A stretch of 64,000 nt of DNA from an uncultured Opitutaceae bacterium (GTDB lineage Bacteria > Verrucomicrobiota > Verrucomicrobiia > Opitutales > Opitutaceae). The stretch is from the NCBI GenBank assembly GCA_903890485.1, contig CAITBM010000008.1, positions 1-64,000 on the forward strand, given 5' to 3'. The first letter of the stretch is position 1; each line of letters begins with the position of its first letter. Below the pieces are notes generated by a model. The model worked only from the letters and a program-made list of their open reading frames with translations, made no database searches and had not been told where the DNA came from. Shown piece after piece: positions 43,749-52,320 of the stretch. The translations under genes and the position numbers were made by a program.

Positions 43749-44944
43749 GCCGTCGCCGCAGCCTCGGGGGCCCGAAACGCGGACATGACCTCCATGCCGA
43801 CCGAGTCGGCCAGGAGCCGGCCCCGTCGTTCCAGCCGCACTCGCGACCCGTAGCGGGTGGCGAGACCCTCCGAAACGAGCCGCTCCACAAGGGCCGATAC
43901 CCGTTGCCAGGGGGCCAACGGGCACCTTTCGCGGAGCTTTTCCAGGTCGACGCCCTCATTCATCCTCAGCCCGAAGACCAACGAATCCTCGACCAATAGG
44001 GACGGCGTCAGGAGGGTGCGGTCCTCGGTCGACCTCTCACCCCGCTCGACCTGGGCCGTCCATTCCTCGAGGTTTGCGATGTTCGAGGATCTCCAACCGC
44101 CGTGCTGCGAGGCGCCGGAGGGTCCCAGGCCCACCCACTGGGCCATCCTCCAGGTGTTCACATTGTGGAGGCATTGGTGGCCGGGGCGCGCGAAGTTGGA
44201 GACCTCGTACTGGTCGTAGCCAGCCGCGCCAAGGCGGTCCCAGGTTCGCTCGTACATCCGGGCCTCGTTTTCGGGATCAAGCCTGACGCGGCCCTGGGAG
44301 AGTTTCACCCAGAGTGCCGTGTCCTCCTCGAAGGTGAGGCAGTAGGTCGAGATGTGGTCGGGCCTTAAAGCCAGGGCCTCGTCGATGTCGCTCTCCCACT
44401 CCTCGGCAGTCTGCCCCGGCAGGGCGAACATAAGGTCGATGTTCACGCTTGGAAACCCGGCTTCCCTCAGCCGGTCATAAGCGCGGTAGACCTGCTCGCG
44501 GGTGTGGGCCCGGCCGAGCGCGTCGAGAAGGGCGGGCCTGAAACTTTGTACCCCCATCGACACCCGGGTGACGCCGGCCGAGCGCAGAGCCGAGAGCCTC
44601 TCGCGGGTTACCGACGCCGGTGCCAACTCCACGCTCCACTCCTGCGGCGACTCCCCTCCCAGAAGCCCGTGGACGACCTCCGCGACCCGACCGAGGTCAG
44701 CCGGCGACAGGAGCCCCGGTGTGCCACCGCCGAAGAACACGGTCTTGATCGGCCGGTCCCAGGTGACGAGCCGGGCCTCGTCGCCGAGGGATTTGATGAA
44801 ACCCTGAACCGATTTGGCGGTCGGACTGACTTGGTAAAACGCACAGAAGTCGCAAGTACTGGCACAGAAGGGCACGTGGACGTAAAGGCCCAGCGGGCCC
44901 GGGTCCTCACCTTTGGCTTGCTCCCCTATGGCGACACCCCTCAT
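43745..44944 (-). CDS. hemW: HemW-like radical SAM protein
   Basis: 399 residues from ATG 44944. The cluster motif is YVHVPFCASTCDFCAFYQ (CxxxCxFC plus the extra Cys pattern of the HemN/HemW family). Then VFFGGGTPGLLSPADL, RVSMGVQSFRPALLDALGR and NIDLMFALPGQTAEEW. HemW is a heme-binding relative of coproporphyrinogen oxidase HemN, thought to insert heme. The N-terminal region lacks HemN-specific residues. ATG 44953 is an alternative start. The gene starts only 13 bases from the divergent lipoprotein gene. Confidence 0.88.
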   Translation of the reverse strand: MRGVAIGEQAKGEDPGPLGLYVHVPFCASTCDFCAFYQVSPTAKSVQGFIKSLGDEARLVTWDRPIKTVFFGGGTPGLLSPADLGRVAEVVHGLLGGESPQEWSVELAPASVTRERLSALRSAGVTRVSMGVQSFRPALLDALGRAHTREQVYRAYDRLREAGFPSVNIDLMFALPGQTAEEWESDIDEALALRPDHISTYCLTFEEDTALWVKLSQGRVRLDPENEARMYERTWDRLGAAGYDQYEVSNFARPGHQCLHNVNTWRMAQWVGLGPSGASQHGGWRSSNIANLEEWTAQVERGERSTEDRTLLTPSLLVEDSLVFGLRMNEGVDLEKLRERCPLAPWQRVSALVERLVSEGLATRYGSRVRLERRGRLLADSVGMEVMSAFRAPEAAATA

Positions 44945-44957
44945 TAATATCATCGAA

Positions 44958-45884
44958 ATGGACCTCAAACGATTTTCCTTCGCGAGACAAATCCTCCCCG
45001 CGACCGGCGCTGCCGTTGCGATGGCCCTCCTGTCGGGCTGCGCCACAATGAGCCTGACGAACCTAACCCCTTCGTCGCTCCCCGAGAATCCATCCGGGAT
45101 CTACACCTTTACCCTGAGGGCGATGCCAAAGTCGGTGAACGTCGTCCAGCAGACCATCGCCCCGCACGTCGTGGTCGGCGAGCAGAGCCACGAGATGAAG
45201 CGCAGCGACGCGATCCCGGGAATCTACGAATTCGACTACAAGCTGCCCACCGGCCAGAGCTCGATCGGCTACTACTATTTGGTGAACTACCAGGTTGAGG
45301 GCAACGGGGCCCTGGACAACCGCGAGGCCTACACCGAGGTCTACCACGCGGCCGTGGTGAACCGCTACGTACTCTCCCTCGAGGTGAATCGCGGGCCCGT
45401 CGGGGCCCGCATCGGCGTCCTAGGCCGCGGCTTCACCCCGCAGGACCTTGTCGGCTTCGACGGGACGCCCGTCCGGACCGTCTATGAGTCCCCGACTTCA
45501 CTCGGCTTCTTTGTCCCGGCGCTCGCCCCCGGCCGGTCCTACAAGGTCACGATCTCCAGCGCCGCGGGCAATTCCGTGGTCGGGAGCTTCCGCATCGATT
45601 CGAGCGAGGTGACCGTTGAGCCCGCGTCGGTCAACCTTGCCCCTGGCAAGAAGCAGAATGTCACCTTCTCAATCGGGCACCCGGCCCCCGCCGGGGGCCT
45701 CCTCCTGGACGTCACCACCGATGTGCCGGAAAGCGTGATCATGCCCGAGGTGGTCGTTCCCGAGGGTCAGACCTCCGCCACCGTCACGATCCAGGGTGGA
45801 AAGCCCGGGTCCGGAAGCCTCTTCCTGAAGGGCTACGGGAGCGGCGAGGTCTCCGTCCCCGTCGCGGTTGCGCCGGGCCGCTAG
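44958..45884 (+). CDS. Lipoprotein with IPT/TIG-like and Ig-like domains
   Basis: 308 residues from ATG 44958. The signal peptide ends in the lipobox LLSGC (near residue 29). Residues 45-140 are a beta domain (GIYTFTLRAMPKSVNVVQQ, GYYYLVNYQVEG). Residues 150-225 resemble an IPT/TIG domain (GARIGVLGRGFTPQDLVGF, RSYKVTISSAAG). Residues 228-308 resemble a bacterial Ig-like domain (VTVEPASVNLAPGKKQNVTF, VPEGQTSATVTIQGG). Likely outer-membrane anchored, possibly an adhesive or structural protein. The domain names rest on pattern only. Confidence 0.75.
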   Translation: MDLKRFSFARQILPATGAAVAMALLSGCATMSLTNLTPSSLPENPSGIYTFTLRAMPKSVNVVQQTIAPHVVVGEQSHEMKRSDAIPGIYEFDYKLPTGQSSIGYYYLVNYQVEGNGALDNREAYTEVYHAAVVNRYVLSLEVNRGPVGARIGVLGRGFTPQDLVGFDGTPVRTVYESPTSLGFFVPALAPGRSYKVTISSAAGNSVVGSFRIDSSEVTVEPASVNLAPGKKQNVTFSIGHPAPAGGLLLDVTTDVPESVIMPEVVVPEGQTSATVTIQGGKPGSGSLFLKGYGSGEVSVPVAVAPGR

Positions 45885-45911
45885 CCCGCCCGCCCCCCGG
45901 CCCCACGCCCA

Positions 45912-45948
45912 AAGATTGTTTGAAAAGCCGCGAGGTCGCGGCAATCTT
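45912..45948 (+). promoter_or_regulatory. Hairpin just upstream of xseB
   Basis: AAGATT pairs with AATCTT and GCCGCG with CGCGGC, forming a two-part stem with an eight-base one-sided bulge and a four-base loop. It ends seven bases before the GTG at 45956, in the usual Shine-Dalgarno position. A TTG at 45920 lies inside it. It may tune xseB-dxs translation. Confidence 0.5.
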
Positions 45949-45955
45949 GCGACCT

Positions 45956-46201
45956 GTGGACAAAAAGGACCCGAAGCTGTCATTTGAGACGGCGCTCACC
46001 AACCTGGAGACCATCGTCGAGTCGATGGAGTCAGGGGAAGTACCCCTGGCCGAGCTCTTGGCTAAGTTTGAGGAAGGCAATAAGTTACTAAAGTTCTGTG
46101 AGGCCCGACTGAAGGAAGCCGAGCTCAAGATCGAGCAACTTAAGAAGGAGCGTGACGGGGTCTCGTTCTCCAAGTTCGAAACGGAGCGAGAAGGCGGATG
46201 A
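45956..46201 (+). CDS. xseB: Exodeoxyribonuclease VII small subunit
   Basis: 81 residues from GTG 45956. LSFETALTNLETIVESMESGEVPLAELLAKFEEG is the full family motif (abridged here), then NKLLKFCEARLKEAELKI. Combines with XseA to degrade single-stranded DNA. No xseA is in the window. The stop overlaps the dxs start by four bases, a xseB-(ispA)-dxs arrangement common in bacteria. ispA is absent here. Confidence 0.93.
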   Translation: MDKKDPKLSFETALTNLETIVESMESGEVPLAELLAKFEEGNKLLKFCEARLKEAELKIEQLKKERDGVSFSKFETEREGG

Positions 46202-48123
46202 GCGAGGCAAAGATCCGCCTGCTCTACAAAATCCAGGGCCCGGCCGACGTGAAGGCCTTGCCAGCGGCAGCCCTTCCGCAGCTCGCCCAGGAAATCCGCG
46301 AGGAGATCATCGCCGTCACGGCAAACCGCGGCGGCCACGTCGGACCCAACCTGGGCGTCGTCGAGCTGACCCTCGCGCTGCACCGGGTTTTCGACACGCC
46401 GACCGACTCTTTGGTCTTCGACGTCGCCCACCAGGGGTACGTGCACAAGCTCCTGACCGGCAGGGGTGGAGACTTTTTCAGCAGGCTGAGGCAAACCGAC
46501 GGGGCGAGCGGCTTCCTGTACCGCCCCGAGAGCGCCCACGATTCCTTCGGCGCGGGCCACGCCGGGACGGCGCTCAGCGCGGCGCTCGGCATGGCGACCG
46601 CCCGGGACCTGAAGGGGACGTCCGAACATGTCGTCGCGGTGTGCGGCGACGCTGCGTTCACCTGCGGCATCACGCTGGAGGCGCTCAACAATGTGGTGAG
46701 CTCCACCAAGAGGTTGGTCGTCGTCCTGAACGACAACCAGTGGTCCATCGCCCGGAACGTGGGCGCAATGGCGAAGTACCTGAATCGCCTGAGCACGAGC
46801 ACGACCTACAACCGCATCCACCACGACTTGGAAAAGTTCTTCACCGGACTTCCCCACGGCCACGAGATGAACCAGCTCTGGATGAAGTGGAAGCGGGAGA
46901 CGAAGGACTTCTTCGTCAATTCGAGCCTCTTCGAGAAGTTTGGCCTGCGCTACATCGGCCCCATCGACGGCCACAACCTGGAAGAGCTCCAGAAGAACCT
47001 CGAGTTCGCCAGGAGCTGCGACGTCCCGGTCCTGCTCCACGTGATGACGGTGAAGGGCAAGGGCCTCGACGCTGCGCTCAATTCCCCCGAGAAATTCCAC
47101 GGCGTCGGAGGGTTCGACCCGTCGACGGGCGACAGTCTGAAGCCCAAGCCCGGCACACCGCCTGCCTACCAGGACCAGTTCGGCAGCGCGATGGTGCGCT
47201 TTGCGAAGGCCGATCCGCGCGTCGTCGGCATCACCGCGGCAATGCCGAGCGGAACGGGGCTCTCGAGGCTCGCCGCGGAGGTTCCCCGGCAGTTCTTCGA
47301 TGTCGGCATCGCCGAGGAGCACGCGGTCCTCTTTGCGGCCGGGATGGCCACGAAGGGAATGAGGCCCGTGTGCGCCATCTACTCGACGTTCCTGCAGCGC
47401 GCCTACGACCAGATCATCCACGACGTCGCCCTGCAGAACCTGCCGGTCACCTTCTGCCTCGACCGCGCGGGCCTCTCCCCCAACGACGGGCCTACCCACC
47501 ACGGACTCTTCGACCTTTCCTACCTCAGGTGCGTGCCCAACCTGACCGTGATGCAGCCCAAGGACGAGGACGAGCTGGTCGACATGCTCCACACGGGCAT
47601 CGAGCTCGGCACTCCGGCGTTCATCCGCTACCCCAGGGGCCCGGGCCTGGGGCTTAAAATCAAGGATAAGCCCGAGAAGCTCGAGATCGGCCATGCCGAG
47701 GTGCTGCGCGAGGGATCGAACATCGTTCTCTGGGCATTGGGCCCGATGGTGAGCGACGCGATCGCGATCGCCGACAGGCTCAGGGATGAGGAAAACCTCT
47801 CGGTCGGTGTCGTGAACGCGCGCTTCGTCCGCCCCCTGGACCGAACCCTGCTGCTCAGCCAGGCAGCCGTGGTGCCGCTCATCGTGACGCTGGAGGACAA
47901 CGTGCTGGCGGGGGGGTTCGGGACCGCCGTTCTCGAGGCGCTCCAGGAGGCCAACTGCCCGGCGGCGGTCGAGCGTATTGGGTGGCCCGACCGATTTGTG
48001 GAGCACGGCTCGAACGTCGAGATCCTCCGGGCAGCCCACGGACTCTCGGCCGAGCACATGCACCGGCGGGTGCTCGACAGGTGGCGCCACCTGAGCGCCG
48101 AGCGGGTCGAGGCGGGCGCCTAG
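46198..48123 (+). CDS. dxs: 1-deoxy-D-xylulose-5-phosphate synthase
   Basis: First enzyme of the non-mevalonate isoprenoid pathway; joins pyruvate and glyceraldehyde-3-P using TPP. 641 residues. Motifs: GGHVGPNLGVVELTLALH near 45, VCGDAAFTCGITLEALNN near 148 (TPP GDG variant GDA), YIGPIDGHNLEEL, VGIAEEHAVLFAAGMATKGM near 370, and HDVALQNLPVTFCLDRAG near 420. Coupled to xseB, and shares CTAG with the opposing hydrolase. Confidence 0.96.
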   Translation: MSEAKIRLLYKIQGPADVKALPAAALPQLAQEIREEIIAVTANRGGHVGPNLGVVELTLALHRVFDTPTDSLVFDVAHQGYVHKLLTGRGGDFFSRLRQTDGASGFLYRPESAHDSFGAGHAGTALSAALGMATARDLKGTSEHVVAVCGDAAFTCGITLEALNNVVSSTKRLVVVLNDNQWSIARNVGAMAKYLNRLSTSTTYNRIHHDLEKFFTGLPHGHEMNQLWMKWKRETKDFFVNSSLFEKFGLRYIGPIDGHNLEELQKNLEFARSCDVPVLLHVMTVKGKGLDAALNSPEKFHGVGGFDPSTGDSLKPKPGTPPAYQDQFGSAMVRFAKADPRVVGITAAMPSGTGLSRLAAEVPRQFFDVGIAEEHAVLFAAGMATKGMRPVCAIYSTFLQRAYDQIIHDVALQNLPVTFCLDRAGLSPNDGPTHHGLFDLSYLRCVPNLTVMQPKDEDELVDMLHTGIELGTPAFIRYPRGPGLGLKIKDKPEKLEIGHAEVLREGSNIVLWALGPMVSDAIAIADRLRDEENLSVGVVNARFVRPLDRTLLLSQAAVVPLIVTLEDNVLAGGFGTAVLEALQEANCPAAVERIGWPDRFVEHGSNVEILRAAHGLSAEHMHRRVLDRWRHLSAERVEAGA

Positions 48124-48950
48124 CTCCCCTCCGGGGACGACAACGAAGCGGCGATGGCCGCGACAAGGGCCTCCCGCGCATCAATATGGGGGTTGTGACC
48201 GGAACCCTCGAGGACGAGGAACTCGGCGCGGGGAAAATGGCGCCGGGTCTGCTCCCGGTCCTCGCTAGAGACGTAGCCCGATTTGCCCCCGATGACGAAA
48301 AGCACCGGGCCCTCAAATCGGTCGCCCGAGGACAGGGAATTGCGCTCGAGCGCCGACTGGGCCGCCGTCATCGCCGACAGGTTCACCAGCCAACGGAAGG
48401 TGCCGTCGGGGCTCCGCTCCAGGTTGGTCGCGAGAAACTTTCTCATGGCCCAGCTCGGCACACGGCCCTCCATGCGGGTCTCGGCCTCAGCCCGTGACTT
48501 CAGGCCCCCAAGCTCGAGCTCGTTCATCGCGGCGAATTCGTCCCGGTGCGCCTGCCCCTGGTAGTCCTTCGGGGAGATGTCCACGACCACGAGCCCGGAG
48601 ACGCGCTCCGGGTGCCTGCAGGCCAGGAGCATGGCAACCTTGCCCCCCATGCTGTGGCCGACCAACTCGATCCTCGAGAGGCCCTGCCCGTCCATCCAGG
48701 CCAGGACGTCCGCGACCATCGCCTTGTAGGTCATGGTGCCGGCGTGGGGGGACAGGCCGTGATTCCTTAGGTCCAGGGCGAAGACCCTCCGGTGCTCGGC
48801 AAGGTGGCGCCCCGCCGTCTGCCAGTTGCGGGAGGAGCCTAGCATGCCGTGAAGAATGACCACCGCAGGCAGAAGGCTCCCGCCAAGCTCCCGGTGGAAG
48901 AGGGCGACGGGCTGGATTTCGGGCGGGGGGAGCATGGTTGGCGGGGCCAT
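48120..48950 (-). CDS. Alpha/beta hydrolase (YbfF-like)
   Basis: 276 residues. VVILHGMLGSSRNWQ is the oxyanion strand, LVGHSMGGKVAML the nucleophile elbow (Ser near 105), then VVDISPKDYQGQ. The catalytic Asp/His pair lies in VIGGKSGYVSSEDRE and VLEGSGHNPHIDARE. Esterase or thioesterase of broad specificity. No signal peptide. Divergent from mutS. Confidence 0.88.
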   Translation of the reverse strand: MAPPTMLPPPEIQPVALFHRELGGSLLPAVVILHGMLGSSRNWQTAGRHLAEHRRVFALDLRNHGLSPHAGTMTYKAMVADVLAWMDGQGLSRIELVGHSMGGKVAMLLACRHPERVSGLVVVDISPKDYQGQAHRDEFAAMNELELGGLKSRAEAETRMEGRVPSWAMRKFLATNLERSPDGTFRWLVNLSAMTAAQSALERNSLSSGDRFEGPVLFVIGGKSGYVSSEDREQTRRHFPRAEFLVLEGSGHNPHIDAREALVAAIAASLSSPEGS

Positions 48951-49015
48951 CGTGGCAAAGGTCCCCAGCGGTCCAACATTGAATTCTGCAAATCTAGAGG
49001 TTCGAATGAATCCCG

Positions 49016-51562
49016 ATGTCCGAACCCGAGAAACTCACCCCGATGATGCAGCAGTACTTCGAGGTGAAGCGCGGACTTCCCAAGGACACGCTCCTCCTTT
49101 TCCGGCTGGGCGATTTCTTCGAGCTCTTCTTTGAGGACGCCGTTGTGGCGTCGCGCCTCCTCGGCCTAACTCTCACCAAGCGCCAGGAGCACCCGATGGC
49201 GGGCCTTCCCCACCACGCGGTCGACAACTACGTGAGCAAGCTTCTCGCAGCGGGCAAGAAGGTGGCTATCTGCGACCAGGACGAACCCGCCCAGGCCGGG
49301 AAACTTGTCCGCAGGAAACTGACCCGGATCCTGAGTTCCGGCACGACGCTGGCCGCCAACCAGCTCGAGGCGTCGCGCAACCGCTACCTCTGTGCACTCT
49401 CCCTCGACAAGCGGGGCCTCCACGCCGCCTGGATCGAGCTCTCGACAGGCGAGTTCAGGGTGGCGACCTCGGCGCGGATCGACGACCTGCTGCCCGTCCT
49501 GGTCTCCCTCGACCCCGCCGAGCTCCTCCTGCCCGAGGGGGAAAGCGAGCGATGGAAAAACGCGCCGCACGATCAGGCTCCACTCCACTCCCTTCACGCC
49601 TTCGTCAGCGGCCGGACCCAGACGGAGCTCCAGACCTACCACTTTGAGACCGCAAAGGGGGCCAAAAGCGTGGCCGAGGCGATCGGGGTGCTCGGCCTCC
49701 AGGGCTTCGGGATCGAGAGCGACCACGCGGGCCTCGGGCCGGCCGGCGCCCTCGTGACCTACGCCACGGATAACCTGCGGGCAAAGCCCGAGAACTTGAG
49801 GGGGCTCCAGGAGTACCGAAGCAGCCGGACCCTGCTCCTCGATCCCGCCACCCTGCGCAACCTGGAAATCTTCACCTCGGTTCGCGGCGGGCGCCAGGGA
49901 ACGCTCCTGTCGGCGATGGACCGAACCTCGACCTCAGCGGGCGCCCGGCTCCTCGAGCGCTGGCTCTCCACGCCCACGCTCGACCTCGACGAGGCACGAA
50001 GGCGCCACGCGCTGGTCGGCGAATTCATGGCCCAGCCCTCGACGCTGGCCGAGATCACGGTCGCGCTGGGGACGATACGCGACCTACCCCGCATCCTCGG
50101 CCGGCTCCAGAACCGCCTTCGGAACCCGCGTGAACTCTGCGGCGTGCGCGACACACTTCGGGGACTTCCCACCCTCGGAACCCTTCTCGGGCCCCTGGGG
50201 CCGCGCGCCACCCAGATGCGCTCGCGGCTGAGCGAGCTGCCCGCCCTCAGGGACCTCCTGGCCGCCGCGCTCGTCGAGGAGCCCCCGACGGACGTCTCCG
50301 AGGGAAACTTCGTCCGGGAGGGCTACGACGTCGAGCTCGACCGCCTGCGGTCACTCATGAGCGGGAACAAGGCATGGCTCGCGGACCTTGAGCGGGGCGA
50401 ACAGGAGCGCACGGGAATCAGGAGCCTTAAGGTCAGGTACACGAATAACTTCGGATACTACATCGAGGTCACAAAGGCCAATCTCCACCTGGTCCCCTCC
50501 GACTACGTGAGGCGCCAGACCACGGTGGGCGGCGAGCGGTACGTGACCGACGCGCTCCGCCAAAAGGAGCGAGAGATCCTCCACGCCGAGGACAACGCGC
50601 TCCTGCGCGAGAAGGAGATCCTCGAGTCCCTGATCACGGCCGTTCTCGCCGAATCCCAAGCCCTGGCGGCGACGGCGGACGCCCTGGCCGAGATCGATGT
50701 CGTGGCCGGTTGGGCGGCGCTCGCGCGCGACTGGGGATATTGCCTGCCCCAGATCGAGGAAAGCGACGTCCTGGAAATCCTCGACGGGCGCCACCCGGTG
50801 GTCGAGCAGGGCTTCCGCTCGGGACAGGGCATCTCAACCGCCCAGGCCTTCGTGCCCAATGACACGATCCTTTCCTGCGACGACGCCCAAATAGCCCTCC
50901 TTACCGGACCCAACATGGCCGGCAAGTCGACGTACATCCGGCAGGTTGCGCTCATTGTATTGATGGCCCAGGTCGGATCGTGGGTCCCGGCCAAGAGCTG
51001 CAGATTCGGGGTCGTCGACCGCATTTTCTCGCGCGTCGGGGCCAGCGACGACCTAGCCAGGGGAAACTCGACCTTCATGGTGGAGATGAACGAGACCGCG
51101 AACATCCTGAATAACGCCTCGGATCGTTCGCTCATCATCCTGGACGAGATCGGGAGGGGGACCTCCACCTACGACGGGCTGAGCATCGCCTGGGCGGTGG
51201 TCGAGCACCTTCACCGGGACGGGGCGAAGGGGCCCAGGACACTTTTCGCCACGCACTACCAGGAGCTCACGCAACTCGACAAGCACCTGCCACGGCTCCG
51301 CAATTTCTCAGTGGCGGTAAAGGAGTGGAACGACGACATCGTGTTTGTGCGCCGCGTGATCGCCGGGCCAGCCGACCGAAGCTACGGGATCCAGGTTGCG
51401 CGCCTGGCCGGCCTGCCCCCGAGCGTGATCGACCGAGCCAAGGCGATCCTCTCGAGGCTGGAGGGCGATGACTCCAGCGTCACCCTTCCGGGCCCGCAGG
51501 CGCGGCCCAAGAAAAAGATCACCATTGTGAAGGCCGATGAGGGGCAGATGGACTTGTTGTAA
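49016..51562 (+). CDS. mutS: DNA mismatch repair protein MutS
   Basis: 848 residues of MutS1 type. The mismatch-reading F-x-E motif lies in FRLGDFFELFFEDAV at the N-terminus. The connector and lever domains follow. The ATPase has Walker A TGPNMAGKSTYIRQVALIV near 630, GNSTFMVEMNETANILNNA, and DEIGRGTSTYDGLSIAWAV near 705. The C-terminus ends PKKKITIVKADEGQMDLL, a likely beta-clamp or MutL contact. Reads mismatches and recruits MutL (not in this window). Starts at ATG 49016. Confidence 0.97.
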   Translation: MSEPEKLTPMMQQYFEVKRGLPKDTLLLFRLGDFFELFFEDAVVASRLLGLTLTKRQEHPMAGLPHHAVDNYVSKLLAAGKKVAICDQDEPAQAGKLVRRKLTRILSSGTTLAANQLEASRNRYLCALSLDKRGLHAAWIELSTGEFRVATSARIDDLLPVLVSLDPAELLLPEGESERWKNAPHDQAPLHSLHAFVSGRTQTELQTYHFETAKGAKSVAEAIGVLGLQGFGIESDHAGLGPAGALVTYATDNLRAKPENLRGLQEYRSSRTLLLDPATLRNLEIFTSVRGGRQGTLLSAMDRTSTSAGARLLERWLSTPTLDLDEARRRHALVGEFMAQPSTLAEITVALGTIRDLPRILGRLQNRLRNPRELCGVRDTLRGLPTLGTLLGPLGPRATQMRSRLSELPALRDLLAAALVEEPPTDVSEGNFVREGYDVELDRLRSLMSGNKAWLADLERGEQERTGIRSLKVRYTNNFGYYIEVTKANLHLVPSDYVRRQTTVGGERYVTDALRQKEREILHAEDNALLREKEILESLITAVLAESQALAATADALAEIDVVAGWAALARDWGYCLPQIEESDVLEILDGRHPVVEQGFRSGQGISTAQAFVPNDTILSCDDAQIALLTGPNMAGKSTYIRQVALIVLMAQVGSWVPAKSCRFGVVDRIFSRVGASDDLARGNSTFMVEMNETANILNNASDRSLIILDEIGRGTSTYDGLSIAWAVVEHLHRDGAKGPRTLFATHYQELTQLDKHLPRLRNFSVAVKEWNDDIVFVRRVIAGPADRSYGIQVARLAGLPPSVIDRAKAILSRLEGDDSSVTLPGPQARPKKKITIVKADEGQMDLL

Positions 51563-51642
51563 TACGTCGATAGTCAATCGATTAACAGGGAATCAGGTTA
51601 GGAGTGGACAATTGCCCGCAGCGGGGGAGCATAGACCTGCGC

Positions 51643-52314
51643 ATGGGACAACTTGATCATCTTTTTGCCCGGAATCGCGAATGGGCAGACTCGATCCGCA
51701 GGCGGGACCCGGAATTTTTCACGACCCTCTCCCGTCAGCAGTCCCCCGACTACCTGTGGATTGGGTGCTCCGACAGCCGCGTCCCGGCCAATGAGATCGT
51801 TGACCTCCTGCCGGGCAAACTCTTCGTCCACCGCAACATTGCGAACGTCGTGGTCCATACGGACCTGAATTGCCTCTCAGTGATGCAGTTCGCCGTCGAT
51901 GTGCTCAAGGTGAAGCACATCATCGTCTGCGGGCACTACGGGTGCAGCGGCGTCCGCGCGGCGCTGCGCTGCGACCGCATCGGGCTTGCTGATAACTGGC
52001 TCCGCCATGTGCAGGATGTTTCCGAGAAGCACCATGCCTGCGTGCACGCCATTGCCGGGGACCAACCCCGCACCAACCGCCTGTGTGAGTTGAACGTGCT
52101 CGAGCAGGTGTCCAACGTCTGCCAGACGACGATCGTGCGCGACGCCTGGGGGCGGGGCCAGAAGCTGACCGTGCACAGTTGGGTCTATGCCCTGAAGGAC
52201 GGTTACATCCGCAACCTAGGAATGAGCGTCAGTTCCTCGGCGGAGTTTGCCCCCCAATACAACCTGGCGCTTGCCGCCCTCCAGGCGGGCCAGCCCTTCT
52301 CGGACGCCGTCTAG
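51643..52314 (+). CDS. can: Beta-class carbonic anhydrase
   Basis: 223 residues from ATG 51643. Zinc ligands: CSDSR (Cys and Asp) and HYGC (His-x-x-Cys) in IIVCGHYGCSGVRAAL. Interconverts CO2 and bicarbonate in the cytoplasm. It starts QLDHLFARNREWADSI, and QSPDYLWIGCSDSRVPANEI is the usual leading strand. An in-frame GTG at 51604 gives a longer but atypical start. Six bases separate its stop from that of the opposing DAHP synthase. Confidence 0.95.
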   Translation: MGQLDHLFARNREWADSIRRRDPEFFTTLSRQQSPDYLWIGCSDSRVPANEIVDLLPGKLFVHRNIANVVVHTDLNCLSVMQFAVDVLKVKHIIVCGHYGCSGVRAALRCDRIGLADNWLRHVQDVSEKHHACVHAIAGDQPRTNRLCELNVLEQVSNVCQTTIVRDAWGRGQKLTVHSWVYALKDGYIRNLGMSVSSSAEFAPQYNLALAALQAGQPFSDAV

Positions 52315-52320
52315 CGGGAT

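Noticed and set aside
45784-48090. A 768-codon open frame opposite dxs and xseB
   Set aside because: The opposite strand encodes complete, well-recognised dxs and xseB; the antisense frame has shadow composition.
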